Below, piece after piece: positions 1 to 9,881 of a stretch of 64,000 nucleotides of DNA. The translations under genes and the position numbers were made by a program. How positions within the stretch are numbered: position 1 is the stretch's first letter; the number at the start of each line of letters is the position of its first letter. Source of the DNA: Cyanophora paradoxa (lineage: Eukaryota > Glaucocystophyceae > Cyanophorales > Cyanophoraceae); NCBI GenBank assembly GCA_004431415.1, contig QPMI01000470.1, forward strand, positions 124,001 to 188,000, in the 5' to 3' direction. Below the pieces are notes generated by a model. It worked only from the letters and a program-made list of their open reading frames with translations, was not told the origin of the DNA and searched no databases.

Positions 1-733
1 GGGTTGTTGCACCAAGACTGAAAGTTGTGATATTTTGACCAACATGGGCAAGGGTTCCATCTGTAAAGTTTCCAAGACCATCATCAGCAGTTGCATCAAC
101 AGTTCCAACAGCAGTTGTGAGTTCACGACCACCATAGGAAGTTTCGACATAACCCTTGTCAGCATCCTTAAACCAAACAGTAACAACCATTTCACCAGAT
201 AAAGCACCAAGGGGAAGGTAGTGATTGAGCCAAGGCACTGGGATTTCAACGAAAAATGAGCCACCAAGTCGGTTGGTTCCATGAGCAGGGATACCATGAA
301 CCATGCCCATTGATCGTTTCTTTTTAGCTAGTTGATCCTCCGAATAATAGACCAGGGGGAAATGAGCAAGGAAATCAGAGGGAATGTGGTAGGTGTAAGA
401 TCCATAGGTAATTTCAAGTCGCTGAACTAAAGCACCAACTGGGCGAGTGTATCCATTGCGAACAAGGTCCGTATCACCAGCAAAAGTGATGGCTGGAAGG
501 TCGAAAGCAAGTTCGAGTTTTCCACAGAAATTGTAGCGAGGTAGCTTGAAGGAAATGCGATTTCCAACATTATTCTCAAAAGTATTGCTGGGATTCACAA
601 CAACTAGAACTGGCTTAGACTTGGATTCGAGACCAAGCATAAGGGAGTTATCCAGGAAAAAGGCTTTCGCCTCCTCTGGGGTTGTTAGGGCTTCTTTCAG
701 CGAAAGTCTTTGAAGAGTGGAAGTGATATCCAT
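1..733 (-). CDS. Major capsid protein, double-jelly-roll type, N-terminal half (cut by window edge)
   Basis: The frame is open for 244 codons from ATG at 733 to the window edge. A short leader is followed by a segment with NPSNTF and a basic strand (ISFKLPRYNF), then a hydrophobic strand (LELAFDLPAI). Next come RNGYTRPVGALVQRLEI and the conserved-looking IPVPWLNHYLPLGALSG, which resembles the Pro/Leu-rich linker of large DNA virus and polinton capsids, where a strand is followed by LPLxAL and a beta strand (here VVTVWFK). In the family this protein trimerises to form the icosahedral shell. The remaining jelly roll would lie before position 1. Its start is 53 bp from the stop of the next minus-strand gene, so the two may form one transcription unit. 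Which viral lineage it belongs to is not decided by this fragment. Confidence 0.78.
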   Translation of the reverse strand, partial: MDITSTLQRLSLKEALTTPEEAKAFFLDNSLMLGLESKSKPVLVVVNPSNTFENNVGNRISFKLPRYNFCGKLELAFDLPAITFAGDTDLVRNGYTRPVGALVQRLEITYGSYTYHIPSDFLAHFPLVYYSEDQLAKKKRSMGMVHGIPAHGTNRLGGSFFVEIPVPWLNHYLPLGALSGEMVVTVWFKDADKGYVETSYGGRELTTAVGTVDATADDGLGNFTDGTLAHVGQNITTFSLGATT

Positions 734-786
734 TATATTCTCTTTTATTATACTGCAACATAAAAAATCTACCAATGATCCTTAAT

Positions 787-1818
787 TTATGCGAAGCTTG
801 TAATAACTGGATAGGAAGGGTGAAGCTGTGACATTCGCATCTTAAAGTATTCATAAACTGGGTCCCCAGCTGGCTCATCACCATAGCGAATTTCAAAGGT
901 AAGATGAACAGGTTGACCCTCAAAATCAATTGGTTCATTAATAGCATTTACAATATCAACCGAGAAAGTGGATAATCCAACCTTTTTGTTATAGTATTTA
1001 TAAAGTGGATGAGCCTCTGTCGAATTGTAAACTACATGCTCACCATAATCTTTGTCAGGGACCACTATTTTATGGAAGTAACCAGTCAGAAGACCATCCC
1101 CACATTGCACCAGATCACCCAGCTCCTTTACTCTCACAAACAAAACACTGTCCCTGGTCTTCTCAGGCTCAAAAGAAGATAGAATACCGTTTACTCGAGT
1201 CCCAGTAAAGATACCATCAGTGAGAGCATCATAAACTTGTGATTGGATTGAGGAATTGCCATATCTTCCAGGATCAAGACCAAGCAGTCTCCCTGAACTC
1301 AATAGCTTTTGAATTGTTTGCAGGTTTGGATTTACAGCAAGTGAGAAAGCCAGGTAAAAAGGTTTTTCGGAATGGAATACTATTCGTTTCAGTGACTCAT
1401 CCCATTTGCAGCGAAGAGATGGTTTAGGATTTTTTAAATCGAACTTTTCATTAATAACATTCACCAGTTGTTGGTGGCTTTGAATGGGGGCTTTGCGACT
1501 TATAATGATTTGTTTCCACTGTTCAAAGTCCTCAGCTGGGCGAACTGTGGGGATACCATCAATTCCAGCTCCTGCATATTGTTCAGAATAGTAAATACTA
1601 AATGAATTGTCGATTGTTACATCTCCAACTTTGGTTTCACCACTCACCATAGGGATGCTGTTATAAAATTCGGCTGATACCAGTCTCACAGCCCTCACAT
1701 TCTCATAAGAACTTGGGAGTCTAGCCACAAAGCTTGATGTGGGACCATCACCAGAGATTGTATTAAATGAGCTAACCTCAATGTAATCCACAGGCATTCT
1801 TCTTTTATCTATATTCAT
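787..1818 (-). CDS. Virion-type beta-rich protein A (minor capsid/penton candidate)
   Basis: This is a 343-residue frame. Near the N-terminus lies VRAVRLVSAEFYNSIP, a version of the 'V-x-L-x-x-A-E-x-x-N-S' signature found in structural proteins of large DNA viruses and polinton-like viruses. Further on it has LLGLDPG, FVRVKELGD and a beta-rich C-terminus. The divergent neighbour at 1827 shows the same landmarks in the same order (AEIPNSIYN, LLGVSS, MHIKELAP), so the two are diverged copies of one gene. No signal peptide or membrane span is seen. Lying between the capsid gene and its paralogue, it is plausibly a vertex or minor capsid protein. That role is an inference from context; no enzyme motif is visible. 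Confidence 0.7.
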   Translation of the reverse strand: MNIDKRRMPVDYIEVSSFNTISGDGPTSSFVARLPSSYENVRAVRLVSAEFYNSIPMVSGETKVGDVTIDNSFSIYYSEQYAGAGIDGIPTVRPAEDFEQWKQIIISRKAPIQSHQQLVNVINEKFDLKNPKPSLRCKWDESLKRIVFHSEKPFYLAFSLAVNPNLQTIQKLLSSGRLLGLDPGRYGNSSIQSQVYDALTDGIFTGTRVNGILSSFEPEKTRDSVLFVRVKELGDLVQCGDGLLTGYFHKIVVPDKDYGEHVVYNSTEAHPLYKYYNKKVGLSTFSVDIVNAINEPIDFEGQPVHLTFEIRYGDEPAGDPVYEYFKMRMSQLHPSYPVITSFA

Positions 1819-1826
1819 ATATTAAA
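1819..1826. promoter_or_regulatory. 8-bp gap between two divergent start codons
   Basis: Only eight A/T bases separate the ATG of the minus-strand gene (1818) from the ATG of the plus-strand gene (1827). Both promoters must therefore lie largely inside the coding sequence of the opposite gene, or one of the true starts is further downstream. The upstream flank on either side is AT-rich but no established promoter box could be recognised. Confidence 0.4.
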
Positions 1827-2759
1827 ATGAACCGGCTTGTTAATATTGATAGCAGGGATAGAAGCCAAGGACAAAATGAAAACTCTTACAGGGTCACCCT
1901 CACAACTCCAGTAGAGAGACCAAGAGAATGCAGGGTTCTTTATGCAGAGATTCCAAACAGTATCTATAACAGTGTGGGAACTGATCATATAACAGTTGAT
2001 TTTAACTACCAAGATGGTTCATACAATGAAATCATCACACAGAAAGTGTATCCCCTTCCCAGTGGCTACATTAACCAGGGTCATTTTGGGGTCACACATC
2101 CCTATAATTATGGGCTGAACTATTCAAGCTTCAAAACCATTGCAGATAAAACTGTGTTTTTTGAGTTCAAAATATTCTACAATCCAACTACCTATAAAGT
2201 GGAGTTTTACAGTAACCATGAGTTCCGTTTTATTGCAAGCAACAAGCGAATAGGGAAGCTTTTGGGTGTAAGTTCTACTGAATACACCACTGGGTATTAT
2301 AGCACTCCTCCTGTTGGTGGATCTCCATATCGACCTGAGAACCTTTTAAAGTATGATGGCAAACCTATTACACCTGATCACCCAGCATGGGGAATCACCT
2401 TCTCAGGACCCAGACTCTCCTCAAAGCCCTTGCAGTATTATTTCACCAGTAATAAGATGTCTGATATGAATGCTGAGCAGTATCTGTACATGCATATTAA
2501 AGAGCTTGCCCCCTTTGCAAGTAGACACAATATAATTCCGAAATCGCAACCACAAAACCAGGGAGCTATCCTTAGATTACAATTGAGTAAAGATATAGGT
2601 GGCTATGTTTACCATAGTGGTGAACATGCAGAATTTATTCAAATCAATGACAGAAACCTGGTGATAAGGGAACTCACTGTGGAGTTTAAAGATTACTTTG
2701 GTGAACTGATTGATATGAATGGAATCGATAATTCGTTTCAGTTGGAGTTTATCGAATAA
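1827..2759 (+). CDS. Virion-type beta-rich protein B, paralogue of the preceding gene
   Basis: This is a 310-residue frame beginning MNRLVNIDSRDR. An 'xIDSRDR' start followed by a beta segment and AEIPNSIYN recurs in structural proteins of algal large DNA viruses and polinton-like elements. Middle landmarks KRIGKLLGVSS and YLYMHIKELAP and the C-terminal strands (VIRELTVEFKDYFGELIDM) match the order of landmarks in the 787-1818 protein, which supports an old duplication and inversion. No catalytic motif or membrane segment is seen. The 3' end overlaps the end of the convergent patatin gene by 11 bp. A minor capsid or vertex role is inferred from family resemblance and from proximity to the capsid gene. 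Confidence 0.7.
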   Translation: MNRLVNIDSRDRSQGQNENSYRVTLTTPVERPRECRVLYAEIPNSIYNSVGTDHITVDFNYQDGSYNEIITQKVYPLPSGYINQGHFGVTHPYNYGLNYSSFKTIADKTVFFEFKIFYNPTTYKVEFYSNHEFRFIASNKRIGKLLGVSSTEYTTGYYSTPPVGGSPYRPENLLKYDGKPITPDHPAWGITFSGPRLSSKPLQYYFTSNKMSDMNAEQYLYMHIKELAPFASRHNIIPKSQPQNQGAILRLQLSKDIGGYVYHSGEHAEFIQINDRNLVIRELTVEFKDYFGELIDMNGIDNSFQLEFIE

Positions 2760-4304
2760 AGGCACCTGTGAAATCAACTCTCATTGTGGGAGCATTCACA
2801 TACACAAGGGGATAAATGCGAATATATTTGATTCTGAGAGAATAACCTATGTAAAAAGCATCCTTGATGCTGAGAGGAAATCCACTCAATAGAGCCACAT
2901 CACCAGAGTTGTGAGCATTGTTAATGTTCTCACAGACATATATTTTGTTTTGCCCATCTGATCGAATAAAAGACCAGTTGATCCCATCAGTGGATGTTGC
3001 CACATTGAAAGTCTTAATAAAAGCATTTGTTTCCCCTGATCCATAGGCAATCACAGATGAGAGTTCAAAAGTATATGGAAAAGCAACTTGAAGGTATTCA
3101 GTGGGAGTTTCCCATATTTGTTCAGGAGCATAGGCTCCAGCTTCCCAGCCAAATGCTGAAGGTCTTGCCATGAAAGGCTCTTTACCTGTCACAGAGGATG
3201 AGGCAGTAAAGGCATCATCTGCAAGCTGATACCAATTAGCATCTAAAGGAGGTGACTCTGTGAGAGTGGATGAGATGTAAGCCTTTGTAGGGTTCTTTAG
3301 TTCATAGTTTGCTACTAGAAGACTGCAAAGCTTATTAATCATATCATTGTTTGCTGCTATGTATGTTTCAGTGAATGCTAGCATATCTGGGATCTTAGAT
3401 GTGTCATCCAGAGAGCTTACAATGTGATTTGGAAGAGGGACTGATAGCCTATAGTATCTTCCATAATCCTGATCATAGTTGTAGGGTAACAACTCCTCCA
3501 TCTTATCAAGGGCAGAAAGCTCACTTGCAGCCATGAGCATGTTAATCAATGGGCTTCCATCTGTTGAGGCAATCCATGAGAGAATTCCCCAGCTGTTCAC
3601 AGTCTCATAAGCATAACCCACATAATCAGACTCTAAATGTGGGTCCACCTCACCACAAGAGATGCTTATTACTATAATATCATCATCATCACTGTAAATC
3701 TTCTTTGCATGGCTGTAACCACACACACTGGGATTATTGTTTCCCGAAATGGCACCATCAATGAGACAGACAAATACCCCCTGATTGAAATCAACAATGC
3801 TTACAGGAGAGAAATATGTAGGAGCAGCAGAAGTAGCCCTAGCAGCAATCTTACAAGGCAGAAAGCTGTAATTGTTATCATTTGTGATAAATATTGGTTT
3901 CATATTCTGAGTATCAAAGGATGTAATCACAATGTCCTTTAAGGAATCCTGTATTAGTGATTCACCAGTAACTGAATTGATTGCAGTTTCCAAGGGTCCC
4001 ACATCATATTTTGTATTAAAAAGGGCATTTTCGATGATATTTCGAGGATTTGCGAAAATCAAGGGCAGTTGAGTTAGGTAAATATTGTGTAAATCGTTTG
4101 CTGTCAGTTTAGGTTCACCTGGTTTATCAGGATGCCTTATATTCAAACCTATTGCAATGATCCCACCAGTGGAAGTTCCACTCACAAGATCCACAAGATC
4201 GATTATTCTCCTGCCAGTTCGATTTTCGATTTCTTTGAGCAGCCTGGTTATGATAATGCCCCTTGCACCTCCCCTGACAAACTGAGAACTACTTTGAGAG
4301 GCAT
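2749..4304 (-). CDS. Patatin-like phospholipase with C-terminal F5/8C-like domain; frame broken near the start
   Basis: The long open part reads from about 4270 down to 2749. It carries RGGARGI (oxyanion-hole region, just after the break), the nucleophile elbow GTSTGG and the dyad aspartate in LIDGAIS, the marks of a patatin lipid acyl hydrolase. The last ~160 residues (about 3240 to 2760) look like a discoidin/F5-8C beta-sandwich (WETPTEYLQVAFPYTF, ATSTDGINWSFI, IKYIRIYP), which in other proteins binds sugars or lipid head groups. An ATG at 4302-4304 opens another frame whose first residues fit a patatin N-terminus and run into the main frame only if the C run at 4271-4274 (G run on the coding strand) had one more base. 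So the copy is either inactivated or misread there. A start at the GTG at 4194 would lose the oxyanion loop. Likely role: membrane breach at entry or exit. Confidence 0.8.
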
Positions 4305-4347
4305 CTTTTACTTATCAGGAATTTTATAAATCCATATAGTAAAAGCC
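4305..4347. promoter_or_regulatory. AT-rich divergent spacer between patatin and fibre genes
   Basis: These 43 bp lie between the apparent ATG of the patatin gene (4304) and the ATG of the fibre gene (4348). The spacer is AT-rich with TATA-like stretches (TTTATAAAT, CATATAG) and must hold both promoters. No defined viral promoter motif could be matched. Confidence 0.4.
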
Positions 4348-7300
4348 ATGAGCTTCAATTACCCACCCAATCTAGAAACCATTCAAGATGATAATGCAAG
4401 CAGCACCAAGCATGTGAACTTTGATAATATTAAAGTAAAGGGTTCAGTTTCGATTGACCACAGTTCCGATAATTCATCCAAGACTCAATCAAGGGAGCAT
4501 GCTTTATCTGTGAATCAAACCGATCCAGATAAGGAGGAAGTCAGTGTAGCTTTTAGCTTGGGTAATGTGAAAGCAAACCAAGTGGCAGAGATCAAAGCAA
4601 CAAGAAGGAGACCTAGGAAACTAAAAACCAGTGGCACTCATCCAGATATACCTTCCAGGTTTGACAGTGGTCGTTTGGTTTTCAATGTTCAAGATGAGCA
4701 GGGCAAACAGAACACAGGTTTGCGAATTTACAATGAGGGCAGCATTGCAAAAGCTGAGGTCCCCCAAGTATTGCAAGTGGGTCCCATTGCCAATACAAAT
4801 CAGGTCTCCTACACAAATGATGTCTACCCCAAGGATATTACATATGACTTTGCGAGGAATGAGCCTTTTGGGTTCTTTACTCCAAAAGATGTCCATCAAA
4901 AAAAGCCATCAATTACAATCAACAGTAGCCCCAGTCAACCAGTAGCAATCCATTTACATCCTGATCTTGTTGAAATGGATAGGCACCTTTTGCCTTTGTA
5001 TAGCAATGTGAAAGACCTTGGAATTCGAACCAGGCAATGGCGAAATATCCATGGCAGCAATGTGTATGCAAATGGTGAGAAGCTTGTAAGTGAGAAGACC
5101 ATAAGAGAGATCTTTGAGTATTATGGACCTGTCCCAGTTCCCTTCCCTCTTCCATGGGATCCACCGGATTTAACACCGAAAAAGCAGCCTGGAAGAGAAT
5201 ACACAGCAACTGAAGATGTAGCCTTTGGGCAGCATATTGTTAGTTGGGAGCAAGTTCGCAATAAACCTATAATTGAACCAAGAAAGCAAATAGATGAGCA
5301 GTATTTACCTCCTGAAGTCGACATATTAGAGCTTGATGAATATCAATTCGTTCCAGATGAGGAGGAGTATTTACCAGATGGTTTTGACCCACAAGAATAT
5401 GAATATGATCAGTTTGACCCCAATGAGGAGGAGATACTACCAGATGGCTTAGATCCACAAGAGTTTGAGTATGAGCAGAACTATGAACCTGATGAGGAGT
5501 ATTTGCCAGATGGTCATGATCCACCAGCTGTTGACTATGAGCAACCTTATGAACCCCATGAGGAACTATTACCAGATGGATTTCGACCTGAGATCTGGGA
5601 GTTCTTTCCTGATTATGAACAAATTAATAATAAACCTGCAAAGTATCCCCCAGAGGATCACAACCATGATTGGGATGAAATCTTAGGCAAACCAGAGAAA
5701 TTCCCACCAGAGGATCACAGGCATGACTGGGGTGATCTGGATGGGATACCAGATAAGTTTGCAGCAAGCAACCATGAACACACCTGGGATGAGATCAATG
5801 ACCAACCAGAATTCGCAAAAGTAGAGCCTCTTGCTACTCTGGGAGTTTCTCTTTACCAGACTTGCAATGTCCCTGAAAGGATCTTTTTGAATCACCACTA
5901 TGTTCATGTGGAAGGGACACTTGCAAATTCAGCTATGATAGGACCATTGCATATTAGAACATTACCAGGCTCTTATAATCCACCACCAGAACCAGGAGCA
6001 ACCATACCAAATATCTTTGTGTCAAGCTACATGGAGGTTGACATACCCATAGATACTTTTAGAGTTCCAACAGACCCAGCAACCTACCAAAATTACAATG
6101 CAGCTATACAGGTTCATGTTGCAGATGTGAGCAGTCTGGATGGATCAAGACCAATGATAGTTTTCAGTCGAGATAAATACTCCTACATTCCCATAGTGGG
6201 AACTGCAAATGATAATTATGGAAGGGCAGAACTTGCATGGATAAAAACGAATTATGGTGGGGTTCTGGAAGCTAATCAAAGAATGGCTGCAAAAAACATT
6301 CACAACGAAAATATATCGAGAGTGGTAACAGAAGATTATTTAGAAGATCAAGGATATATTGACGAAGGAGAACTAACGAATATTCTTTCTTTATTCGTGA
6401 TTAAAAATGATACAAACCTTACAGTCACAAGTAACATTTACACCAGTAACATTTCAGCAAGTAACATTTGGACAAGTAACCTATGGGCAAGTAATATATG
6501 GACAAGTAATATTTACGGAAGTAATTTAGAGGTTGACTACTTGACTGTGAATATTGAAGCAAACCTACCAAATCATCCTACTTCTAATGTTGTTTTGGAT
6601 TGGATTGATAACCACACACACACAAAAGATGAGATCACAGATTTTGCACATGATCATTTATGGGAGCATATAACAAATCCCCCCTCAACCTTCCCGCCCA
6701 GTTCACACACTCATGACTACTCAGAGATCACAAACTCTAATCACAGACACATTTGGAGTGAAATAGATGAACAGCCAGTATTCGCACAATTGAATGCAAT
6801 CGGAAACGTTTTTAATGGAGTCACACTTTACCAATCGATTAATACACCTGAAAGGCTATTTTTGAATGATCATTATGTTAGTCTCAATGGTTCATTTACA
6901 GGTCAAGAAGGCACACCGATGGTGGGAACTCTTGCAGTAAGATTACCCAGGGATCCAATTGTAAATGGAGTTTATGATGGCGATTTTAATGTAGGAGTAA
7001 ATGACACTTTCCCCAGTATCTATGTTACAAATTATCACCCAGGTGAAACAGGACAAGTAGCCGATTTTTCAGCAGCGATACAAGTAAATGTAACAGATCA
7101 AAGTGCATATGATGGAGCAAGACCTAAAATTGTGTTCACAAGGTGTTTGGTTGGAGTCGCCAGAGAGCAACCGATAATGATGTAGGATTAATTCATTATG
7201 ATAATATCGCTTTTAATCCTGTCGGCAAATATTCCGATTTTGATGTGGTGAGTGGTTGGAATAGCACAGGTGTAGCATTCCCAGCCGGAGGTTGGACAAC

Positions 7301-9530
7301 AGGATGGAAACCCACAACAGATAACCCAGTGGAAGGTTTTTATAGCAACCAGACAGATGATGAAAGTGGTAGTGGGTATATGCAATGTCAAGTGCCGGCA
7401 GGAATGAAAACATGTCACATACAATACTTATGTTGGACGAATGGGCGATATTTTGATATTAACGGATACCGAAATGGTCGATGGAATTATATTATGAGAG
7501 TGAATACGTATCAAAATGTTCAAAACACAGCCGACACAGCTTGGCATTCGAGTTTATTATGGACATCCGTATTTTGTGGGAGTTGTTCATATATTGGAAT
7601 TTTCGCAAAAAAAGGACGAATTCATATCGGAATGCTTGGATGGACAAAAGAAGTAGGTAGAACAGCGCCAGCTAATGGTTTGATAAGTTGGGATAACGTA
7701 TATAGCAAACCATCATTTTACTCAGCCGCAGACCTTCCACAAACAGCAACATGGGCTGTCTCCACTTGGTTAAAATCAACGGATAATGTCCCACGATTTT
7801 GGTTTGGAAATGGTGGAACTACATATATTCGAGGTTATGAGCATAGTGATGGTGTATCTGTCGAATTCAGAAACTCAGCAGATGCATGGCTATTAAGATC
7901 GTATTCAAATGGTAACCTTGCAGTTAACAATACTTTGACAGTTCCGACCATAAGTGCAACAACCATAGATGTTGCAACATTAAAAAGAAATGGTTATGAA
8001 ATTCCAAAATTCTACGCTTTTGATGACACAGTAGCAGGTGGTGCTTATCATTCAACAAATGGTAATTGGATAATTGGTAATGGGTGGCAATGGGATCCAG
8101 GATATAATTACGGAAGTTATGCCCTCAACAATGAATACGATGATCAAGTAACAACTACATCTTGGATTCAATACACAATTCCCACAGCATTGGTTAATGG
8201 GACAGCATTTCTCACTCATTTACCATGGAATACTTCCCGTTACTTTGAGATTTGGGGAGTCCGTAGTAATGGAAACATAGTATTTATTACAAGAGTAAAC
8301 AATTATCAACCACATAACAGCTATCCAGATAATTACCACGACGGAGTTAATAATGTCCCAATCTTCCTTGCCGGTCGATTTACTCACCTCCGTATTTATC
8401 CGAGAGTCGGAAGAGTTCATATTATGGGAATAGGTTTTACGCATGATCGAGCTAATAGTAGTTCATATGGTGGTCACACAGGGTTTATTTCTTGGGATAA
8501 CATTTATAGTAAGCCAAATCTACTAACTCCGAGTTTAGTGGGAAACATTACAGGTTTTGATACTTGGAGTGGGACGGGTAGTGGCGGTTTATCGTTTAGC
8601 GGGTCTTGGGGAACAGGTTGGACGGCTTCTGTTTCTAATCCTGTGGATGGATTTTATAGCACTATTGAAGGTGATACAACCAGCTCTGATTGGGCGCAAA
8701 TTGAAGTTCCCGCAAATATGCAAACATGTCACGTTCAATATTTGTGTTGGACGAATTGTAGATATTTCGATATTGGAGGTTATCGATCAGGTAGATGGTT
8801 CCACATTATGCGAGTTAATACTTACCAGGCTATCTCAAATTATGCATCCACAGATTATCACGATGGATTGGCGTGGGCTTCTTTTGCTTGTGATTATTTC
8901 ACACATGTAAGATTTGTTGCAAGGAAAGGGCGATGTTATATTGGAATGGTTGGATGGACGAAAGAAAAAGGGAGAACCTCACCAGCAAATGGTATGATCA
9001 GTTGGGATAATGTTTATAGTAAACCACTCACTACCACATGGACAGAAGACAATTGGATTGCCCCAATAGGAAGTTCACTCAGTCGTTTTTATTTTGGTTC
9101 AGCGGGAACAACTTACATAAGAGGTCATGCAGCAACAGTTGTAGAATTTAGAAATGCATCAGACACAAACATAGCATATATTGAACAGAGTGGATACATG
9201 TATATTGCGGCGTATTTGACACAAGGAAGCGATAGAAGATACAAAACCGATATTAAAAAGATAACCGGCGCTCTTTCAGCAATTGAGAAATTAGAAGGAG
9301 TAAGTTTTAAACGAATTGGAAGCGAAAAAGATGGAACGAAATTAGGTTTAATTGCGCAAGATGTAGAAAAGGTAATACCAGAGGTTGTTAATAAAAAATA
9401 TGATAATGGCTACCTATCTCTCGAATATACGGGTTTGGTTCCAGTTCTCATAGAAGCTGTTAAAGAATTATCTAAGAAATGCAAAGATCTGCAAAGTCAA
9501 ATAGACCAAATTAAAAATGTCACAGTATAA
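4348..9530 (+). CDS. Giant modular fibre/adhesin with C-terminal S74 chaperone domain; one frame break at about 7141
   Basis: Two overlapping frames (4348-7185 and 7143-9530) read as one protein of about 1,700 residues if a single base is missing near 7141-7144. Order of modules: an N-terminal ~320 residues of unknown fold; acidic repeats with EEYLPDG; His-rich repeats of the type DHxHDWxEI; a ~125-residue domain (SLYQTCNVPERIFLN); a run of five-residue SNI repeats; more His-rich repeats; a second copy of the domain (TLYQSINTPERLFLN); then three ~160-residue modules with YLCWTNxRYFDI and SWDNVYSKP. The C-terminus has GSDRRYKTDIKKI and GLIAQDVEKVIPEV, typical of the S74 intramolecular chaperone that trimerises phage and viral fibres and then cuts itself off. 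It is therefore a likely receptor-binding fibre. The His-x-His repeats may bind metal, as in phage tail fibres. Confidence 0.8.
5335..5610 (+). repeat. Acidic repeats in the fibre (EEYLPDG type)
   Basis: Four to five imperfect units of about 18-20 codons follow one another, each built around (D/E)EE(Y/I)LPDG followed by DPQE(Y/F)EY or similar. The DNA units are also alike, so the array probably grew by unequal exchange. They lie just before the first His-rich repeats and may form a flexible acidic stalk. Confidence 0.7.
6424..6535 (+). repeat. Pentapeptide SNI repeats in the fibre
   Basis: About seven successive five-codon units of the type (T/A)SNI(W/Y/S) encode a regular short-period repeat, as in beta-helical or triple-beta fibre shafts. 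It separates the first and second halves of the duplicated N-terminal region. Confidence 0.7.
7230..9027 (+). repeat. Three copies of a ~160-residue fibre module
   Basis: Copies lie at about 7230-7710, 8010-8520 and 8545-9027. Copies one and three are close (VPAxMxTCHxQYLCWTN, GYRxGRWxxIMRVNTYQ, GWTKExGRTxPANG, SWDNVYSKP). The middle copy is much diverged but keeps the ITRVNNYQ-like segment and ends SWDNIYSKP. Each is probably a beta-sandwich displayed on the fibre. I do not recognise the fold. Confidence 0.75.
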
Positions 9531-9533
9531 TAA

Positions 9534-9842
9534 ATGGCGACCTATCCACTCGGTGGAACTCCTTCTACTTCTTCTGAGCCTGTCGCTCTTGCTTTTGATA
9601 CTATCAAACTTGTAGCCGCACTACAAACTGTCGAAAAAACGATACAACAAACTAACAAACTGTCACCGGTTGTTCATGAATATAAAAACCTCTTGGTTAA
9701 TGTACTTGCGCAATCGGCTTATGGTGACCCAGTAACAAAATATGGTGAATGTGATTCTAACCTCAAAGCGATGACATCCAACATCCAATGTCTAACAACC
9801 GCTTACCAATCTCTTGGATCCAATCTAATTGCTTTGGCTTGA
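9534..9842 (+). CDS. Small protein after the fibre gene, function unknown
   Basis: This 102-residue frame starts three bases after the fibre stop, so it is probably co-transcribed with it. It begins with a short Ser/Thr/Pro-rich stretch (GGTPSTSSEP) and continues as a largely helical protein with hydrophobic heptads (LVAALQTVEKTIQQ, YKNLLVNVLAQSA). Two cysteines are present, no signal peptide and no membrane span. Position suggests a virion part or fibre-assembly partner, but nothing in the sequence proves it. Confidence 0.6.
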   Translation: MATYPLGGTPSTSSEPVALAFDTIKLVAALQTVEKTIQQTNKLSPVVHEYKNLLVNVLAQSAYGDPVTKYGECDSNLKAMTSNIQCLTTAYQSLGSNLIALA

Positions 9843-9881
9843 ATGGTGTTTATTTTTCTTTCCTTCTAAGTAAAAGAAGCA

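Noticed and set aside
4192-4194. GTG as true start of the patatin gene
   Set aside because: The frame upstream of it encodes family-conserved residues including the oxyanion loop GGARG, so translation must begin further upstream.
7130-7160. Programmed -1 ribosomal frameshift in the fibre gene
   Set aside because: No slippery heptamer of the X-XXY-YYZ type and no clear downstream pseudoknot at the overlap; a missing base is simpler.
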